Assembly (NCBI GenBank): GCA_902462475.1
Contig: CABQCB010000026.1
Location: 1-14,105 of the forward strand
Origin: an uncultured Oscillibacter sp.
GTDB lineage: Bacteria > Bacillota_A > Clostridia > Oscillospirales > Oscillospiraceae
Reading direction: 5' to 3'
DNA length: 14,105 bases
Below, piece by piece: positions 13,148 to 14,105 of the stretch. The stretch's first letter is position 1; the number at the start of each line of letters is the position of its first letter. Under the pieces are notes generated by a model that was not told the DNA's origin, did not search any database, and worked only from the letters and a program-made list of their open reading frames with translations. Made by a program: the position numbers and the translations under genes.

Positions 13148-14105
13148 TTACGCCTGCATGGCCTTGGCGGATTCCTCCAGCTTGGCGATCAGCTCCCGGA
13201 ACTTGGCGGCCTTCTCCCGCTCGGCGTTTACCACGGCCTCGGGGGCACGGGAGACGAACTTTTCGTTGGAGAGCTTCTGCTCCACGATGCGCAGGCCGTT
13301 TTCCGCCTTTTCTTTCTCCTTGGCGATGCGCTCCAGCTCCGCGGCGATGTCCACCAGCTCGCTCAGAGGCATATACGCCGTGGCGTTTGCGGTGACCACG
13401 CTCACCTGACCCGTCACGTCTGCGGGGGCGGAGGCGGCGAAGGTCACGGCGCTGGCGTAGGCCAGACGCTCGATGAAGTGCAGGCCCTGGGCATAGATAT
13501 CCGGCGTGGCGGTGACGATGAGCACCTCCGCCTTCTTGGACGGCGGCACGTTCATCTCGGCACGGCGGGCACGGATGGCCTTGATGGTGTCCATCACTGC
13601 CTCCATGGCGGCCTCTTCCTCCGGGAAGGAAAGCTCGGGCCGGTAAACGGGCCACTGGGAGGTCATGAGATAGGCGTCCTCATGGGGCAGCGCCTGGTAG
13701 ATCTCCTCGGTGATGAAGGGCATAAAGGGATGCAGCAGCTTCAAAAGCTCCGTGAGCACATAGCAAAGGACGTTCTGGGCCACCAGCTTGGCCTGCTCGT
13801 CGGTTCCGTTGAGCCGGGTCTTGGTCAGCTCAATATACCAGTCGCAGTAGGTGTCCCACAGGAAGTCATAGACCTTGGCGGACGCCACACCGATCTCGTA
13901 GCTGTCCAGGTTCTCCGTGACTTCCTTGACCAGTGTGTTCAGCTTGGAGAGCACCCACTTGTCCTCCGCGGCAAGCTCGCTGACCTCCGGCAAAGTGCAG
14001 TGGTCGATGGTCAGGTTCATCATGACGAACCGGCTGGCGTTCCAGATCTTATTGGCGAAGTTGCGCATGGCCTCGCACTTTTCCGTGTAGAACCGGGTGT
14101 CGTTT
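13148..14105 (-). CDS. valS: Valyl-tRNA synthetase, C-terminal part (gene continues beyond window)
   Basis: About 318 C-terminal residues are visible; the frame is open to the window edge, and its upstream part reads NDTRFYTEKCEAMRNFANKIWNASRFV. That junction is typical of class Ia ValRS just after the KMSKS region. The anticodon-binding helical domain follows, with WDTYCDWYIELTK and LLHPFMPFITEEIYQALP. The last 65 or so residues form the ValRS-specific coiled-coil arm (AELERIAKEKEKAENGLRIVEQKL, ending KAMQA) that contacts tRNA-Val. The HIGH, KMSKS and editing domains lie outside. The methionine at 14068 is internal, not the start. Transcription runs into the palindromic terminator. Confidence 0.97.
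   Translation of the reverse strand, partial: NDTRFYTEKCEAMRNFANKIWNASRFVMMNLTIDHCTLPEVSELAAEDKWVLSKLNTLVKEVTENLDSYEIGVASAKVYDFLWDTYCDWYIELTKTRLNGTDEQAKLVAQNVLCYVLTELLKLLHPFMPFITEEIYQALPHEDAYLMTSQWPVYRPELSFPEEEAAMEAVMDTIKAIRARRAEMNVPPSKKAEVLIVTATPDIYAQGLHFIERLAYASAVTFAASAPADVTGQVSVVTANATAYMPLSELVDIAAELERIAKEKEKAENGLRIVEQKLSNEKFVSRAPEAVVNAEREKAAKFRELIAKLEESAKAMQA

Overview
The window looks like chromosomal DNA from a high-GC, endospore-forming member of the Clostridia, probably a gut Oscillospiraceae-type lineage (Flavonifractor/Lawsonibacter-like). The grounds are a complete spoIIAA-spoIIAB-sigF sporulation operon, Firmicutes-type LexA boxes, strong AGGAGG-type ribosome binding sites, and a BlaI/BlaR-type switch beside DHHW/MBOAT and DUF4358 genes. 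The lineage is inferred from gene content and style, not from a search.

Layout: (1) 1-4140 holds a BlaI-family repressor and an exceptionally long M56/BlaR1-like membrane metalloprotease. They overlap by ATGA, are transcribed rightward from an operator-bearing promoter, and end at a bidirectional terminator. (2) 7252-4139 (minus strand) is a cell-surface gene set: a DUF4358 lipoprotein, an MBOAT O-acyltransferase and a DHHW (AlgJ/X-like) protein, with a perfect 16-bp inverted repeat between the first two genes. (3) 7436-8461 is a PLP-dependent threonine aldolase with its own sigma-A promoter and terminator. (4) 8538-10881 is the most interesting part, a predicted SOS operon. A consensus promoter carries a LexA box exactly in its spacer, with further LexA-like boxes downstream. 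It drives a 41-residue single-span membrane peptide too short for ordinary ORF calling, then a radical SAM putative DNA modification/repair protein with a C-terminal helix-hairpin-helix, then its usual partner, a TIGR03915-type protein. (5) 12244-10769 (minus strand) is the spoIIA operon, convergent with and overlapping the SOS operon by 113 bp. (6) 12455-13081 is an iron-sulfur flavoprotein-type reductase with a clear promoter. (7) 13148-14105 is the 3' part of valS on the minus strand, separated from the flavoprotein gene by a perfectly palindromic bidirectional terminator.

How the parts may work together: the BlaI/BlaR-like pair senses an external signal and relieves repression by proteolysis. 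The MBOAT/DHHW pair probably O-acylates a surface glycan. The SOS operon would couple DNA damage to production of a membrane peptide (possibly a division checkpoint) and a radical SAM nucleic-acid enzyme pair. Its last gene runs antisense into sigF, which raises the possibility of crosstalk between DNA damage and sporulation. No gene-free stretch exceeds 300 bases. I see no tRNA, rRNA, CRISPR array, IS element or attachment site.
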